From NCBI GenBank assembly GCA_902729315.2, contig LR746266.1, positions 1,121,001-1,185,000 of the forward strand: 64,000 nt of DNA. The letters run 5' to 3'. This DNA is from Spirodela intermedia (taxonomy: Eukaryota > Streptophyta > Magnoliopsida > Alismatales > Araceae). The translations under genes were made by a program, and so were the position numbers. Positions 37,040 to 49,175 of this stretch are shown one piece after another. The notes below the pieces were generated by a model, which ran no database searches, had not been told where the DNA came from, and saw only the letters and a program-made list of their open reading frames with translations. Every line of letters starts with the position of its first letter. Position 1 is the stretch's first letter.

Positions 37040-37700
37040 ACCGGCCAAATATGCCTCCACTTGATGGGCCTACTTCCCCGGGACGGACGGCCCAATAAAG
37101 AACGGTCTCATCGCCCGGGGCACCTGATGGGTCCATTCTGCGGACGCTTCCCCAGTTAATGGGTCCAAAACCACACATGGGGTTTCCCAGCGACGGATGG
37201 CCCAATAAAGAATGTTCTTATCGCACGGCCACCTGATGGGCCTATACCACAGAGGTTTTTCACAACTTAATGGGCCAATAGACCAACTGATGGGCCCACT
37301 TTCCAGCGGATGATGGCCCAATAAATAATGCTATTATCGCTGGGCCACATGATGGACTCATCTACAGAGGCTTCCCGTTAATGAGCCAAATGACCAGATG
37401 ATGGCCCACAGCCCAAAAGACAGCGATGGACAGCCCAATAAAGAATGCTCTTATCTTCGACTCTTCCCCGTTGATGGGCCCAGTACCACAATGGTAGGCC
37501 CACTCCCTCTGGGACGGACGGCCCAATAAAAAACGTTCCCATCGCCGGGGCACCTGATTGGCTCATATTACGGACGCTTCCCTGTTTTAATGGGCCAAAT
37601 GGCCACACGGTTTTGCCTACTTACCAGATGGATGGCCCAATAAAGAACACTCTTATGGCCGGGGACACCGATGGGCTCATACTACGGAGAGCTGGCATCG
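37040..37700. repeat. TGGGCC satellite cluster of unit 2
   Basis: About six degenerate monomers of 90-120 bp. The anchor phrase, gcccaataaagaa or a near variant, occurs near 37090, 37200, 37317, 37434, 37522 and 37637. Each monomer also has gatgggcc and taatgggcc words. This is the largest of the three clusters. Confidence 0.9.
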
Positions 37701-38128
37701 CCACGCGTTTTTGCACGTCAGTCGTCAGAACGGTCGAGCCCTTTGACTGCGGTAAGAGCAAACATTATTCAGACGAAGCTCCTGTGGAGAGTTAAGTACT
37801 GCTCACCGGATGGTTAAATACTGAAAAAAATAGGAATCCATTAGTGCATTGTTCTTCATTGTAGGTCAAATAACTAGACGCCAGCCTCATCTCGTCACGG
37901 CCTAGTTGGATTGAGGCATTGACTTTTGACAAGGGTTCACATCTCTACGCGTTTCGTAGCCCGGGCAGTATTTTTCGGCGTTGTTTCCTCATTAAAACTT
38001 TTAGTCGTCTCTTGCAAACTGGGTTAAGTCGGTGAGTTTTAAAAAAAAGAGGAGATCAATTTTCTCACGGCAAGCGTAGGATTAAAGACCACAAGAAGAT
38101 AATGCGCGGATCATACGGAAGATCAGCA

Positions 38129-38344
38129 ATGAAAGAAGAAGGGAAGCTGCGACGAGCCCTGACTCTGCTCCTCCTCCTGCTGCTCTCCCTGGCGAACTCG
38201 TTTTCTCCCGCGGCGGCGCGGGGTGTGATTGGGCTCCGGGGGGTCGAAACGCCGGCGAGCCTTCTTCCTCCGAGGAGGCTCCTCCCGAGGGAGCTTCCAC
38301 CGCCGTCCGGGCCGAGCAAGGGAGGCAATGAAGTCGGGAACTGA
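38129..38344 (+). CDS. IDA/PIP-like secreted peptide precursor, copy 2
   Basis: Intronless, 71 aa from the ATG that aligns with copies 1 and 3; an in-frame ATG at 38102 would add nine residues. Signal peptide about residues 9-29 (RALTLLLLLLLSLANSFSPA), then GVIGLRGVETPASLLPPRRL and the C-terminal core RELPPPSGPSKGGNEVGN, identical to copy 3 over at least the last 30 residues. The flanking 3' sequence is also nearly identical to copy 3, showing a recent split. Nothing disables it. Role as for the family (apoplastic receptor-kinase ligand) is inferred. Confidence 0.72.
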   Translation: MKEEGKLRRALTLLLLLLLSLANSFSPAAARGVIGLRGVETPASLLPPRRLLPRELPPPSGPSKGGNEVGN

Positions 38345-38704
38345 GACGAGATCAACAGCCACACGACACCGGCGAGGAACTCTATGAAAACTAGTCCTCC
38401 CTTGCTGCATATTCGTTCTTTCTTCTCAGTTCTTCGTCATTCGTTGCAATCTGTACACGTAAAGACACGGACATACGCCGGCAGATAGTTTTTTCTTTTT
38501 CATTCTAATTTATTCGCGTCGTTTATCTTGTACGCACTGGGCAATAAGAAGTGTAAGTAAAAGATCTTCACGGATCTTCTTTGTATAGTCCACTACATCT
38601 TCTTTGATCTTCTCCGCGTCTCGGGTGCACCTTCTATCTTGTTCGACGGTCCGCTTGGACCAACAGCGAGAGAGAATCGGACAAAGGCGAGATTTTTTCC
38701 AAGG

Positions 38705-38960
38705 ACCCGAATTCAAGCTCGTTCTCGGGTACAGTTGGTTTGAGCGCGATGGAGGCTGCTGCTACTGCTGCTGCTGTGGAGGCAAATCCAATTGAGCGGG
38801 CCACCTCCGAGCGTGCCCGCCATTGGAGCGAGGGGGCTGCACCTCGCCGGATTTGTCCCCAATCGCCTTCTCCCCCGCCACCAACGCCGCCGTCCCCGCC
38901 CCCCCACTGCCGTGTCCCGACTGTTGTTCCAGAAGCCTGGGCATCCTACGTCATTTAATC
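38705..38960 (-). pseudogene. Fragment of nucleotidyltransferase exon 8 and flanking intron in unit 2
   Basis: Matches exon 8 around 41245-41470 and then intron sequence near 41550-41580 (word acccggtaattaaattgac), so part of the exon and its splice acceptor have been deleted. It is fused at its left end directly to the leader-side sequence of the peptide-gene 3' flank, with the exon 9 part missing. Confidence 0.82.
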
Positions 38961-39109
38961 GATATTTTAGACCCGGTAATTAAATTGACTTTCACCGCAG
39001 TTTGCAGTTGCTTCACTTAGAAGGGAGGCGGGGGGGGTCCACATTCGGACTGGTCAAACCTTAGTCGGGTTTTCTCATCTCCGTTGATCAGGTGAGGCGG
39101 TCAGTCTAT

Positions 39110-39570
39110 GCATTTGGACTTGGACCGCCGGTCGACGTTCCCGGTCAAACATGCCTCCACCTGATGGGCCTACTTCCCCGGGACGGACGGCCCAATAAAG
39201 AACGGTCTCATCGCCCAGGGCACCTGATGGGTCCACACTACGGACGGTTCCCCCGTTAATGGGCCCAATGACTATACTTATGGGGTTTCCCAGCGACAGA
39301 CGGCCCAATAAAGAATGCTCTTATCACCCGGCCACCTGATGGGCCTATACGACACAGGCTTTCCCCATTTAATGGGCCAACATACTAACTGGTTGGATCA
39401 CTTCCCAGCAGATGACGGCTCAATACATAATGCTCTTATCGCTGGGCCACCTGATGGGCCCATACTACAGAGGCTTTCCCCCATTAATGGGCCCAAGGAC
39501 CACACTATTGGGCTAGACGTCTCGTCTCCCGCGGGCTACAACGTACTATTGGCCCCCCCATTAATGGGCT
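39110..39570. repeat. TGGGCC satellite cluster of unit 3
   Basis: Three to four ~115-bp monomers; anchor phrase gcccaataaagaa at about 39190 and 39303, and a mutated ctcaatacataatgc at about 39419. The leading sequence with cttggaccgccggtcg matches unit 1. Confidence 0.88.
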
Positions 39571-39988
39571 TCCTGCCCGACGCAGGTGAACAGAGGTCAA
39601 CGCGAATGACACGTCAGAAGTCAACAATGTTCGGAACCTTCGAAGTAAGAACTAAATTGATTGTTCTACAGACGTCTAAATCAAGAAAAAAGAATAAAAA
39701 ACCATTTATGCGTTTTTTTTGGGTCGTGAAAAGCATTAATGCAATTAATCTCGTCACCCCGCGTTTCTTTGGCCGGGGAGGAGCAAAGGTTGACTTCTCA
39801 GGATCAGAACAATCGCCGATGCTTTCTCATTTACAGCATCGTCACCGCGTGTTCTTCTCTTGCACGCCAAGAAAACTAAATAGTTCTTCGCTCCACCCGT
39901 CTGGCTAAGTCGGTGAATAATAAAAAAAAAAAGAGGGAGAGGAAGAGATCACATTGTATAGCTTTCGTACTGCGCAGATCGTAAGATT

Positions 39989-40201
39989 ATGGAAGAACGA
40001 AAGCTGCCTAGAGCCCTGGCTCCCTTCCTCCTGCTACTTCTCCTCCTGTTGAACTCGTCTTCTCCGGCGGCGGCGCGGGGTGTGGTTGGGCTCCGGCGGG
40101 ACGAAACGCCGGCGAGCCTTCTTCCTCCGAGGAGGCTCCTCCCGAGGGAGCTTCCACCGCCGTCCGGGCCGAGCAAGGGAGGCAATGAAGTCGGGAACTG
40201 A
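39989..40201 (+). CDS. IDA/PIP-like secreted peptide precursor, copy 3
   Basis: Intronless, 70 aa. Start MEERKLPRA aligns with copy 1. The signal peptide is a leucine run followed by NSSSPAAA, then GVVGLRRDETPASLLPPRRL and the core RELPPPSGPSKGGNEVGN. The gene is tail-to-tail with the intact nucleotidyltransferase gene, with stops 765 bp apart. That is probably the ancestral arrangement from which the other two units were copied. Same uncertainty over IDA versus PIP affiliation. Confidence 0.72.
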   Translation: MEERKLPRALAPFLLLLLLLLNSSSPAAARGVVGLRRDETPASLLPPRRLLPRELPPPSGPSKGGNEVGN

Positions 40202-40459
40202 GACGAGATCAACAGCCACACGACACCGGCGAGGAATTCTATGAAAACTAGTCCACCCTTGCTGCATATTCGTTCTTTCTTCTCAGTTCTTCGTCATTCG
40301 TTGCAATCTGTACACGTAAACACCGGAGCATACCCCGGCAGATAGTTTTTTCTTTTCATTCCTGATTTATTCGCGTCGTTTATCTTGTACATACTGACCA
40401 AAAAGAATAAGGAAGTTCTTACGTAGCTCGGGTGCTCCTTCCTTCTCGGGTACAACTCC

Positions 40460-40462
<3 letters not shown>

Positions 40463-40492
<30 letters not shown>
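40463..40492. repeat. GA microsatellite downstream of peptide copy 3
   Basis: GA run of about 15 units. The matching place in unit 1 (36118-36151) also holds GA tracts. Confidence 0.9.
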
Positions 40493-40496
<4 letters not shown>

Positions 40497-40966
40497 CAGA
40501 GAGAGAGACACACACAGAGAATCGGACAAAGACGAGATTTTCTTCCAAGAAATCTATGAACTTTTCCCTTCAATCTTTCAACTGAGAACGAAAGCCTTCC
40601 CTGGCCGACTTTACAGGTAAATACTTCACCGCCACGGTCTACGGTCTAAGGAAAAAACAAAAAAGAAAAAAACCCAAAAGGGTAGCAACACTACCACCCA
40701 CAAGGTTCCTCTCCTACGCACCACGGCCAATGCGGGCAGGGCAGGGCGAAACCATCACAGGGAATTCAACAGGTACTCTAGCGAGCTCTAGAGAGGGAAA
40801 GAGATTGAGAGAGAGAGAGAGTTGTAAGGAGAACTTAGCAGTATATACACGAATACCGGGTCAGAGGGCATCCTCCACGGGAGGACCAAAAATGCTTGGT
40901 CCGGTTAGCGGAGACCATACATCCATCCATCCATCCATCCATCCATCATCTTCTTCACCAACTCCG

Positions 40967-43900
40967 TCATCTGTTCCACTGGACCAACCCACCACCCAGA
41001 GGAGGGAAATCCTCCTCGTTCTTCAGATGGTACGCCTGCCCCGACCTGCACCATCCACCGTCCGATGAAACCAATGGGTATTCATTCAACATCAAGGGGT
41101 TCCCCCCACTGTAGTAGTAGTAGTTAGTAAGTACCTTTCATTGGCCGAGCTCTCCTTGAGCTTCTCGCCGTCGGGAAGAGAGGTCTCCGGTGGGGGGGTG
41201 CCGGCGGGCGCCGCCGCCGCCACCGCCGCCACTTTGATGTTCCCCAAGGACCCAAATTCAAACTCGTTCTCGAGCAGTGGGTTTGAGCTTGATGAAGGCT
41301 GCTGCTGCTGCTGCTGCTGTGGAGGTACATCCAATTGAGCGGGCCGCCTTCGAGCGTACCCGCCATTGGAGTGAGGGAGCTGCACCTGGACGAATTTGTC
41401 CCCATTCGCCTTCTCCCCCGCCGCCACCGCCATGTGCCGACTGTTGTTCCAGGGCCTGGGCATCATCGTCTGTTGGCCAAGATGAGGTTGGCTCCGCCCC
41501 CTCCCCGGCAATCGCTTCTCCCGATGCGTCCAGTGGCTCTACATGATTAAGTCGACACTTTAAACCCATTAATTAAATCGACAAGATGCAAGAACATAAT
41601 AATTTTTAAAAAGAATCAAAAGTGTTCTGTCTTCTCATGGAAAAGCCCTGATCAGGTAAAAAAAAATGAACTTACCACATTAGGAAAGTATGTGCCGGTC
41701 CCCCGGGTCCTTGGGACGTCTTCTAAGGCATAAGCACCAGGAATGAAGGTGGCTGCGCCCAATGGGTAGTAGCCGGCCGGAGAAAATGGCCTTGCCACAA
41801 TTCCACCGGCATTCATGTGCGGAAACAGATTCATCTGCTGAGCATCCCGTCCGTGATTGCTGTAGAACGGATAGGCCGGGGGGTGCCTCTCGAGGCAGCC
41901 CACAGCGCACAGAAGATTTCTCATGTAGGAGTTGTAATCTCCAGTGAGATCTGAAAGGTCAGAAGGCTCGAAACCCTCGCCGTTCGGAGCAACAGCCTCA
42001 GGGACCTCTGACGGCTCGCCACATAACACATTTCCGTCTGGTTTGCCGGAGGAACGATGAATCTTGGGAGACGATGAATCTCCAGCCTCGTTTTCAGGAG
42101 CCCCGGATCCGCCCACATCGCTCTTTGAATCCCCTGCCGGACTTATGCCTGAAATGGAATGGTCCTCCGTTCCATTTCCAGCAAACTGGTTGAAGGGAGG
42201 GCGCTGGTCGCCCAGCTCGGAAATCCTGAGCTTGACGATGTCCTCGAACAGCCCTCCCCGGAAATCCAATGTTGCAGAGGAAGAAGCCGGGGGATCCTCT
42301 GTGTCTCGTTTAGGGTTTCTCTGAACACCATATTCCAGAGAGATAGAATCGAACTCACCAGAGCCAGAAGATAAACAGTGCGTGTCTGATCTCTCCGCGC
42401 TATCATGCCGGTCTAAGGTGTTCGTGAAGAACTTGTTGAGCTCCTCAGCTGTTCTCTCTTCAGGCAGCGTGAGTATCCTCCCAAGCTTCCGAGCGCCGAA
42501 TGTGAAAGCACTTCGTATCCGATAAAAATTACCTGCATATGATCGTATTAAAAGGAAGTCAACGCACAATGGAACTCAAATGACTGCACTGCACCGTAAA
42601 TGAATATCCGCACCTTTGTTGACACTGCGACCGAGATTGTTATTTGCCTTGAGAGGATCGATGATATTGAGATGCTTCCGATGAAATAACCGAGGGTTGG
42701 AGGCATTATCCGACCATCTGAAAGCAGATGCAAATTCGTCCTCACATTTCTTGAGGAAATCCCTGGAGAGCAGCAAGTCAGCCCCATCGGCTTCTGTGGG
42801 TTTGGCTGGAAGATAGAAAAAAATGAAGAAGAGGAAAGGTTCAGCAACCTAGAGAACAAGCAGGCACAGTCAAGTAGATTTCACAGAGCTTGATATATAA
42901 CCTACGTGGTGTATCTGGCAGGGAGGTTAAGCGGACAGGACCATTCAAACTGACGCAATAGTTATCCCAGTCAAACTGGCTGAAATAGTCCAAGAATCGA
43001 TACAAAACCTAGACACAGGAGACTGTTTATGTCAGATGCAGGTAGATTTACGATTCATTTCAGCCGTTCATGAAGAAAAAACACGTAAATAGGCACACAA
43101 AATAAATAAATAAATCAAGATGCATATAGCAGAATACTCACTGCCAGGGGACCATCCAAAGATGGGTGGAAAACATGGAAGATATACAGGACCAGTGTCT
43201 CCAATGCATAGGTAGAGATCAGACCGTGGTGGGCACCAAGGATCCGGCTTTCATAGTAACACCAGGCCTTGATTAATATGATACTACGTTTGAAAAGATG
43301 ATTTTTGCCTATGATTCGGTCAACCTGTCACAGCACACAAAAAAATTATCATCGTGGAGGTTTCGCTACCACTGACAGGGGAGATAAATCGGTAAAAAAA
43401 AATAAAATTGTTGGCTGCTACCTTTTCAAGGAAGCATAGTGTGCATAGTCCACCGACTTGCTGGAATGAGATGTCCACAACAATGTTCTGAACAAGGCAT
43501 TTAACAAGTTTAACCTAGAAAAAAAATTCCAAAAACCGTAAGAGGACAAATTTAAAGCTCCGAAAAAATGACAGGAGAAAATAGGGAAAAAAAATGCAGT
43601 CTTGGACAATATCTAAATTCGGACATCAGAATGGCAGAATTTCACTATTAGAATGAAAACAGAATACTATGTGTTAAGGATCCACAACAACGGCAGGTAA
43701 CTATATCCAGCGAGCTCATTACTAACACATGCAATCATTTGAGAGTGCAGCCAAATAAAGGAACACTTAAGACAGAAAACTATCAGTACAGCATAACAGC
43801 AATACCAGGATCCATAGAAAGTGACATCCTTAATACCAGGAGCAAAAAAATCAATATAAAGCATCAACATTTTAAAACCACAAGAAAACAGGAAATACGA

Positions 43901-46900
43901 GATGCTGCATGAGGGCGACAATATTATCTATAATGGGGAAGGAAGTCTGATGGTGAAGCCCAAAAAGCTCTCTTATTGACCATCTGAAACTTCAGGCAAG
44001 AATACGTACGCACTATGGCCTACAGTGGACAGAAAACTCGACCAAATCAAAAATCCTCAGGAGTTGTGAACGAACTCTAACCAAATACGCCATGAGAGAG
44101 AGAGAATGGTGATACATGAGCCTGCCTTAGACTAAGCGGAGGAATGGAAAGAGAAGCTTCAAAGGGAACTTCAAAGAAACTTTTTGAGTTCCTTGGAAGA
44201 GTAATCCCACGAGTCAAGGTCGGATGTACTCTCACGGAAGCATGAAGTGCCCTATATCCTCAATTCCTGCATGAATAAAAATGTAGAAAGTTTCAATTTC
44301 TAATTGGTGGAGCCGTGTATGCGACGATTTCATCCCAACCTAGCGTTTTGTGTGAGTTAGACTCTAAAAGGACAGGGATGTGCTCCTGAATACTGGGTGT
44401 ACACAAGGGGATCATACACCTACAATCGTCCGATCCAAATTTATTTATTTATTCTTAGCAGTACAATGTAGTTCAAACATCTTCCCAAAAAAACCTACTA
44501 ATCGCATGCCATGGAGAGTTCTCACATGCAACAACCAAATAGAAGCTTGCTTCAGACTGCATGCATGAAAACGCAACCGATCCGGGATTTAAAATGGCAG
44601 GAATAGGTAATACAGGGGCAGACAATCCTGTTTCTATCCAGCCCATTTCTGTCTGCTTCAGCTTGTCATCTAAATATATGACTGGTTCCCAACGCCTATA
44701 ACTTTCAAAGAGAATTACTGGAAAATAGCTATGACACATACATTTTTCTTTGAAAATAAGTGAAAGACAAAGAACTGGATATTAACAAGCCGCATTAAAA
44801 AGCTTCTTTGCGATAGAAGATTCAAGAATAAATAAAAAAAGGGCATCAAAAGACATCAATCTCATTTCATCCTGTTAGTAAGCCTGTTGAGGTATGAAAA
44901 GAAACCCCTAAACGTCATTATAATTAATTTTCTCCACCTTGAAAGATTCGCATCACCATACAAGACACTGGAGAGCCTGACAAACTGCCACCACTGAACA
45001 TTTTGCCTTAGTGATATGAAATCTGGAGGATGTAAACCAAGCAGAGTGCAAATCACTAATGGGAAGCTAATGGCTGACTATTTCAGCAACAAGAACCCTC
45101 AAGAAATGAAAATTCTACATAATCAACTATCCCTTAAACCAATCCAGAAGATATCTGACTTAACAGAAAGATGAGCTTGTAATAAATAATCGCACCATAG
45201 ATTCTTACATGGAACAACAACTAAGCAACAAAGCTAAAACGCCACAGATATCTTCCCCATACGACTTCTCCATTTCCACAACTCCATTTTTCATGGGGAT
45301 GGATCCCAGACACAGAACATTCCCGCAAAAGCACCAGTTATTAGCCCAACTTTAAAGACAACTATCTGCTGATCACCTTATAAGAATCTGCAAATGATTC
45401 CTCATGAGGTACGGGCAAACTCAGACAAATATAAAGACTCTTTTAACAGAGAAAATGAGGACAGCTAGCAAACAGAGAACGTAAAAATGAGATGTAAAAA
45501 AATATTCAGGTTCTAACAGAGTACAATTCGCTAAAATAATCGAAAACTATAACGCCACCTCAGCATGAATGTATTGCACATCCTTCACTTCAAACGGAGA
45601 ATTCCTGTTTTGCTCTTCAGCTTGGAGGACATTTAGGACATCTTTTGCCAAATACTCCTCTGATCTTGGTGGTTCAATTGCAGTCAAATCAATATCTCCG
45701 TCAGGAAGATAGGTCTTCAATGGCACAGAACCAAAAGGGAAAATCTGGCAATAAGTGCAATACACATGACGTGTTAACATTTAAATTTTCCATTTCAACA
45801 AAAGGTCGTATCCCTCCTACAAAAACTAGTTTCAATACAAAATGGATAACAACTATTTGCATCGTCCATTTAAGATAAAGGCAATATCAAACGATTTAAA
45901 AGATAAATGGATAGAAATAACCATGGCCCCAAAAGAATTTCTAGACAGAGCAAGGTTAGCTGTGATAGTAGAATAATTCACTTACCCTTCTTTCCATTCT
46001 CATTTCCATTCGTGCCAGAATTCCCACATCTGAGTCTCTATTCCAAAGATATGTGTTTTTCATAAAAGCCTATATAGAACTGAAATTCGCTCTATTTACA
46101 GATATCTTCTTTTGGAGCATAAATAGACATCAGTGAATAGAACGTTCACAAAAGGCTAGTATTCTTATTACATCTATTCTTCTCATCATGTTTTCCCATG
46201 GATACTATTATTTTCGTTCAAATCTCCTATGATGGTTTAGATTTCTTGGATCTTTCACAGTGTCCGCTGATTAGACAGACAATAAGCTTTTAAATATCGG
46301 CAGAAAACCACTGTTATAAAAAACAATGTTCCCGTGAATGATAATATCAAGAAGTTTAGTATCTCTCTTTTCAAGAAAAGTTAGATTGACGAAATATCAT
46401 AGATAAGATGGTAACGATTTACTGGTAAAAGACAGCACAATAAATCAATCTTCTCAAAGTGCAGAGAAAATTATTAACACCTTTTTTCTTTTACTCTCTC
46501 CTATGTCCCTGTGTTGAACCATAGCTCCACACTGTATCTCATGAATTTCATTTTTTTCTAAGGGGGGTTCGTGAAGATGAGTACCAAATTTCAGAAGAAG
46601 GTACTAGCAAAATATGCAGTATAATCACAGGAAAAAATAAGACCTGTTAAACTAAGAAGACGTATAATCACAGTGAAAACTGCAGATAGACAGAAAAACA
46701 CTTAATTGGCAATGCTTATGCAGGTTCTCAATCTGCAGAATTCTGATGGCTGACATAAAATAGAACTCTGGCTTGCATGGATTACAATTTACCAATATTT
46801 CCCAGCGTAAACTTGCATCGCAATTGTTCAATTAAGGCTGCTGTTTGGGCTATAGTTACGGAATATAGTGATGACATACCAAAGGTGTGGTATGTCAGGC

Positions 46901-49175
46901 GCCGGCCCAATAAGTACGGGCGCCAGTCCAACAATGAGAGGCCCACGGATGGTTTACCCCAGTATGGTATAAATACCAGAATTAAGGATTGACTGGCAGG
47001 CAGAAACTGGTACGTGACCCTCGCTGTCTCACCTTCCTTAGAAGGGATTTCTTGACCTTCTCTCTCCTCCTGTTTCCGTCCAGGTTTCCCTTCCCCGGCG
47101 ACATTGCAGAGCGGCACCGTCCCTAGCCTTGGACTACTCTTATCCCGTGGATCCCATCTTATCTTCCCCATTCTCTTTCTCTCTCTCTCGTGAGAAAACC
47201 ATCTAGACTTCGGTGGAGTCCTGGAGTTCATTGGGACTCCATCATATAGCACCAACATAAACATCGATGTGATAAAACCAAAGAATAGGAGAGGCTTTTT
47301 ATTCAAACAGAACATAAGACAATGAGCTCAGCACTGCATGTATAATGAAAAAACAACTAATTTCCATATTTCAAAGGTATGAAAGCTCTGTCAGTGAATG
47401 TCTAAGGTAGAATCATCTTTACAAATAATCATTGTCTGGCCATGTGCAAATGGTAAATGTGAAATGAATGAGGACAACACTAGTATACCCTTCACAATGC
47501 AACATAACTCAAAGTTTGAAGACTGATTACTGATCACGATCATAGTAAACGAAGGCAGTTGTGTTTTACTTGCCTCAGTAACATGTGTTTCGTATTTATG
47601 ACCTGATGCCTTCAACAATTATCTAATGTCATTATCACAGGTTTATGCTGCAGACCATTACATGAAGATTGCATAAAGAATGTTTTTGGAAAATATTTTG
47701 CATGATCCAAGCATTCGCAGATGAACACGAGGTTTCATTTGTGTGACACAACTCCTCGGATCAAACATGAGATTTCATTTCCACGATCCAAGAATAAGGT
47801 TTCGTTCACACAATATGATGATAATAAAATAATCCATGCATTTCGCTGTTCAATTCTAGGCATTTACATGCAAAAATGATGTTTCATTTTGGAGAAATAA
47901 AATCTTCACCAGAAAAGCTCATTGACAAAGTGTGAACCTCATCTAAATAGATTATAAATCAGATTGACTTGCCAAAGTGATTGAGAGGAATAGATCTCAC
48001 CCAAAAGAATCATTCGCAATGAGCCTTGTCTTTAGGATAAAACATGGTATCAAATGGGAAGCGTAGATTCTGGAGTTCATATTTGGTTCTCCCTCTTACG
48101 AGATAAAGACAGCGAAAGAGAAAGGTGCCCGTTAAGAGAGAGAGAGAGGCGGGTAGGTTAGGAGCAATCTCAGGAAGATCTTCCTCCCCTGACTCTAGAA
48201 AACTAAGAGAGATTGGGGGCCACCATCGATTGCACCTGGACTGTATCTAAGCGCTTTACAGATAGATAGACAAAGCGGGGGAGAAGATGCAAACAGACAG
48301 CGGGGAAAGAGATGATTAAAATCAAAGAGGAGGAAGGGACGGAAGAAAGAGAGAGAGAGAGAGAATTGCAGGGGGATATTATCCGACATCTACCAAGTTG
48401 TAAAAAAGCACAAAGAGATTGCACTACTTTAGGCTAATCTCTGAACCCATGCAGTATTCCAATGACGAAAAATCAACAGGAAAAGCTTCCAAGCATACAA
48501 TTCAGTGAAGCAAAGTAGGAGAAAATGCAACATAAATTTTTATTTGGATGAGGGAATAACGAAAATATATTGCAATGTCCTCCAGTTAGCCTTCGATTAT
48601 GCGACCGTAATCGAACAGTTGAACATGAACAAAGCGAAATAAATAAATAAATCAATCAGCACAGAAGGAAGGAAGATGATGGAAGAAAGGAGTACCGTTC
48701 GTTCCAAGAAAGATATCTAAACTCAATCAGATATCAAAATGCCTAACTCGAGAAACAACTATTAAAAATAGGATATGCAGCTCAAGGAGGTACACAAAGT
48801 GAATCTAATAGACTAATGGATCAACAACGAGAAAACAAGATATAACTACAGTTCTTTGTGAACCGCGATAATGCCAAAAAAAAGAAAAACATACAAACAA
48901 GCTAAAGGCGTCAACGGAAGGATTACCTCGGCATATGCGACCCCTTTTATCAGGTTGCGAACGTACTCAACAACCTGTCTTCTCCTTTGATCGGTCACTC
49001 TGGTGGGCTGGATCCGCTGTATTATCCCTTCCACGGCCTGCTCAGCCAGCCGCCAGCTATCGGCACCGATCTTCGATGGATGGGGATTCAGCGACCGCGA
49101 TTCGAGAGCCAGGGGAGGAGCATCCCCGGCCAGTACGCCGTTTTCCCTCGGCGGAGAGTCCCGCACGTCGCCCAT
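40967..49175 (-). CDS. PAP/OAS1-type nucleotidyltransferase, nine exons
   Basis: Minus-strand coding exons: 49175-48927, 45744-45559, 43514-43422, 43324-43142, 43008-42906, 42805-42614, 42532-41676, 41538-41135, 41045-40967. GT-AG borders and matching phases give 781 aa. The N-terminal helix region has DSWRLAEQAVEGIIQRI. The catalytic core is FGSVPLKTYLPDGDIDL, with Gly88-Ser89 and Asp100/Asp102, and a third Asp in NIVVDISF (159). A PAP/OAS1 substrate-binding part follows (HLFKRSIILIKAWCYYESR, GAHHGLISTYALETLVLYIF, HLNIIDPLKANNNLGRSV, FYRIRSAFTFGARKLGRIL), then a long Ser/Pro-rich tail with a polyGln block and a terminal KNEEDFPPL. It belongs to a plant family (At3g51620-like) of presumed RNA nucleotidyltransferases with unproven substrate. 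Introns 1 and 2 are long (3.2 and 2.0 kb). Pieces of exons 8-9 are copied twice downstream. Confidence 0.94.
46813..47257. mobile_element. Possible solo LTR in intron 1 of the nucleotidyltransferase gene
   Basis: A GC-richer insert in AT-rich intron with LTR-like parts: a perfect 8-bp inverted repeat (gacatacc...ggtatgtc, 46873-46896), GGCCCAATAAG words, a TATA-like ggtataaatacc near 46964, a CT-rich stretch, and an end CACCAACA. The 5 bases taaac sit at 46808-46812 and again at 47258-47262 and may be a target-site duplication, but the left end does not show a clean TG. No internal coding region. Confidence 0.4.
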
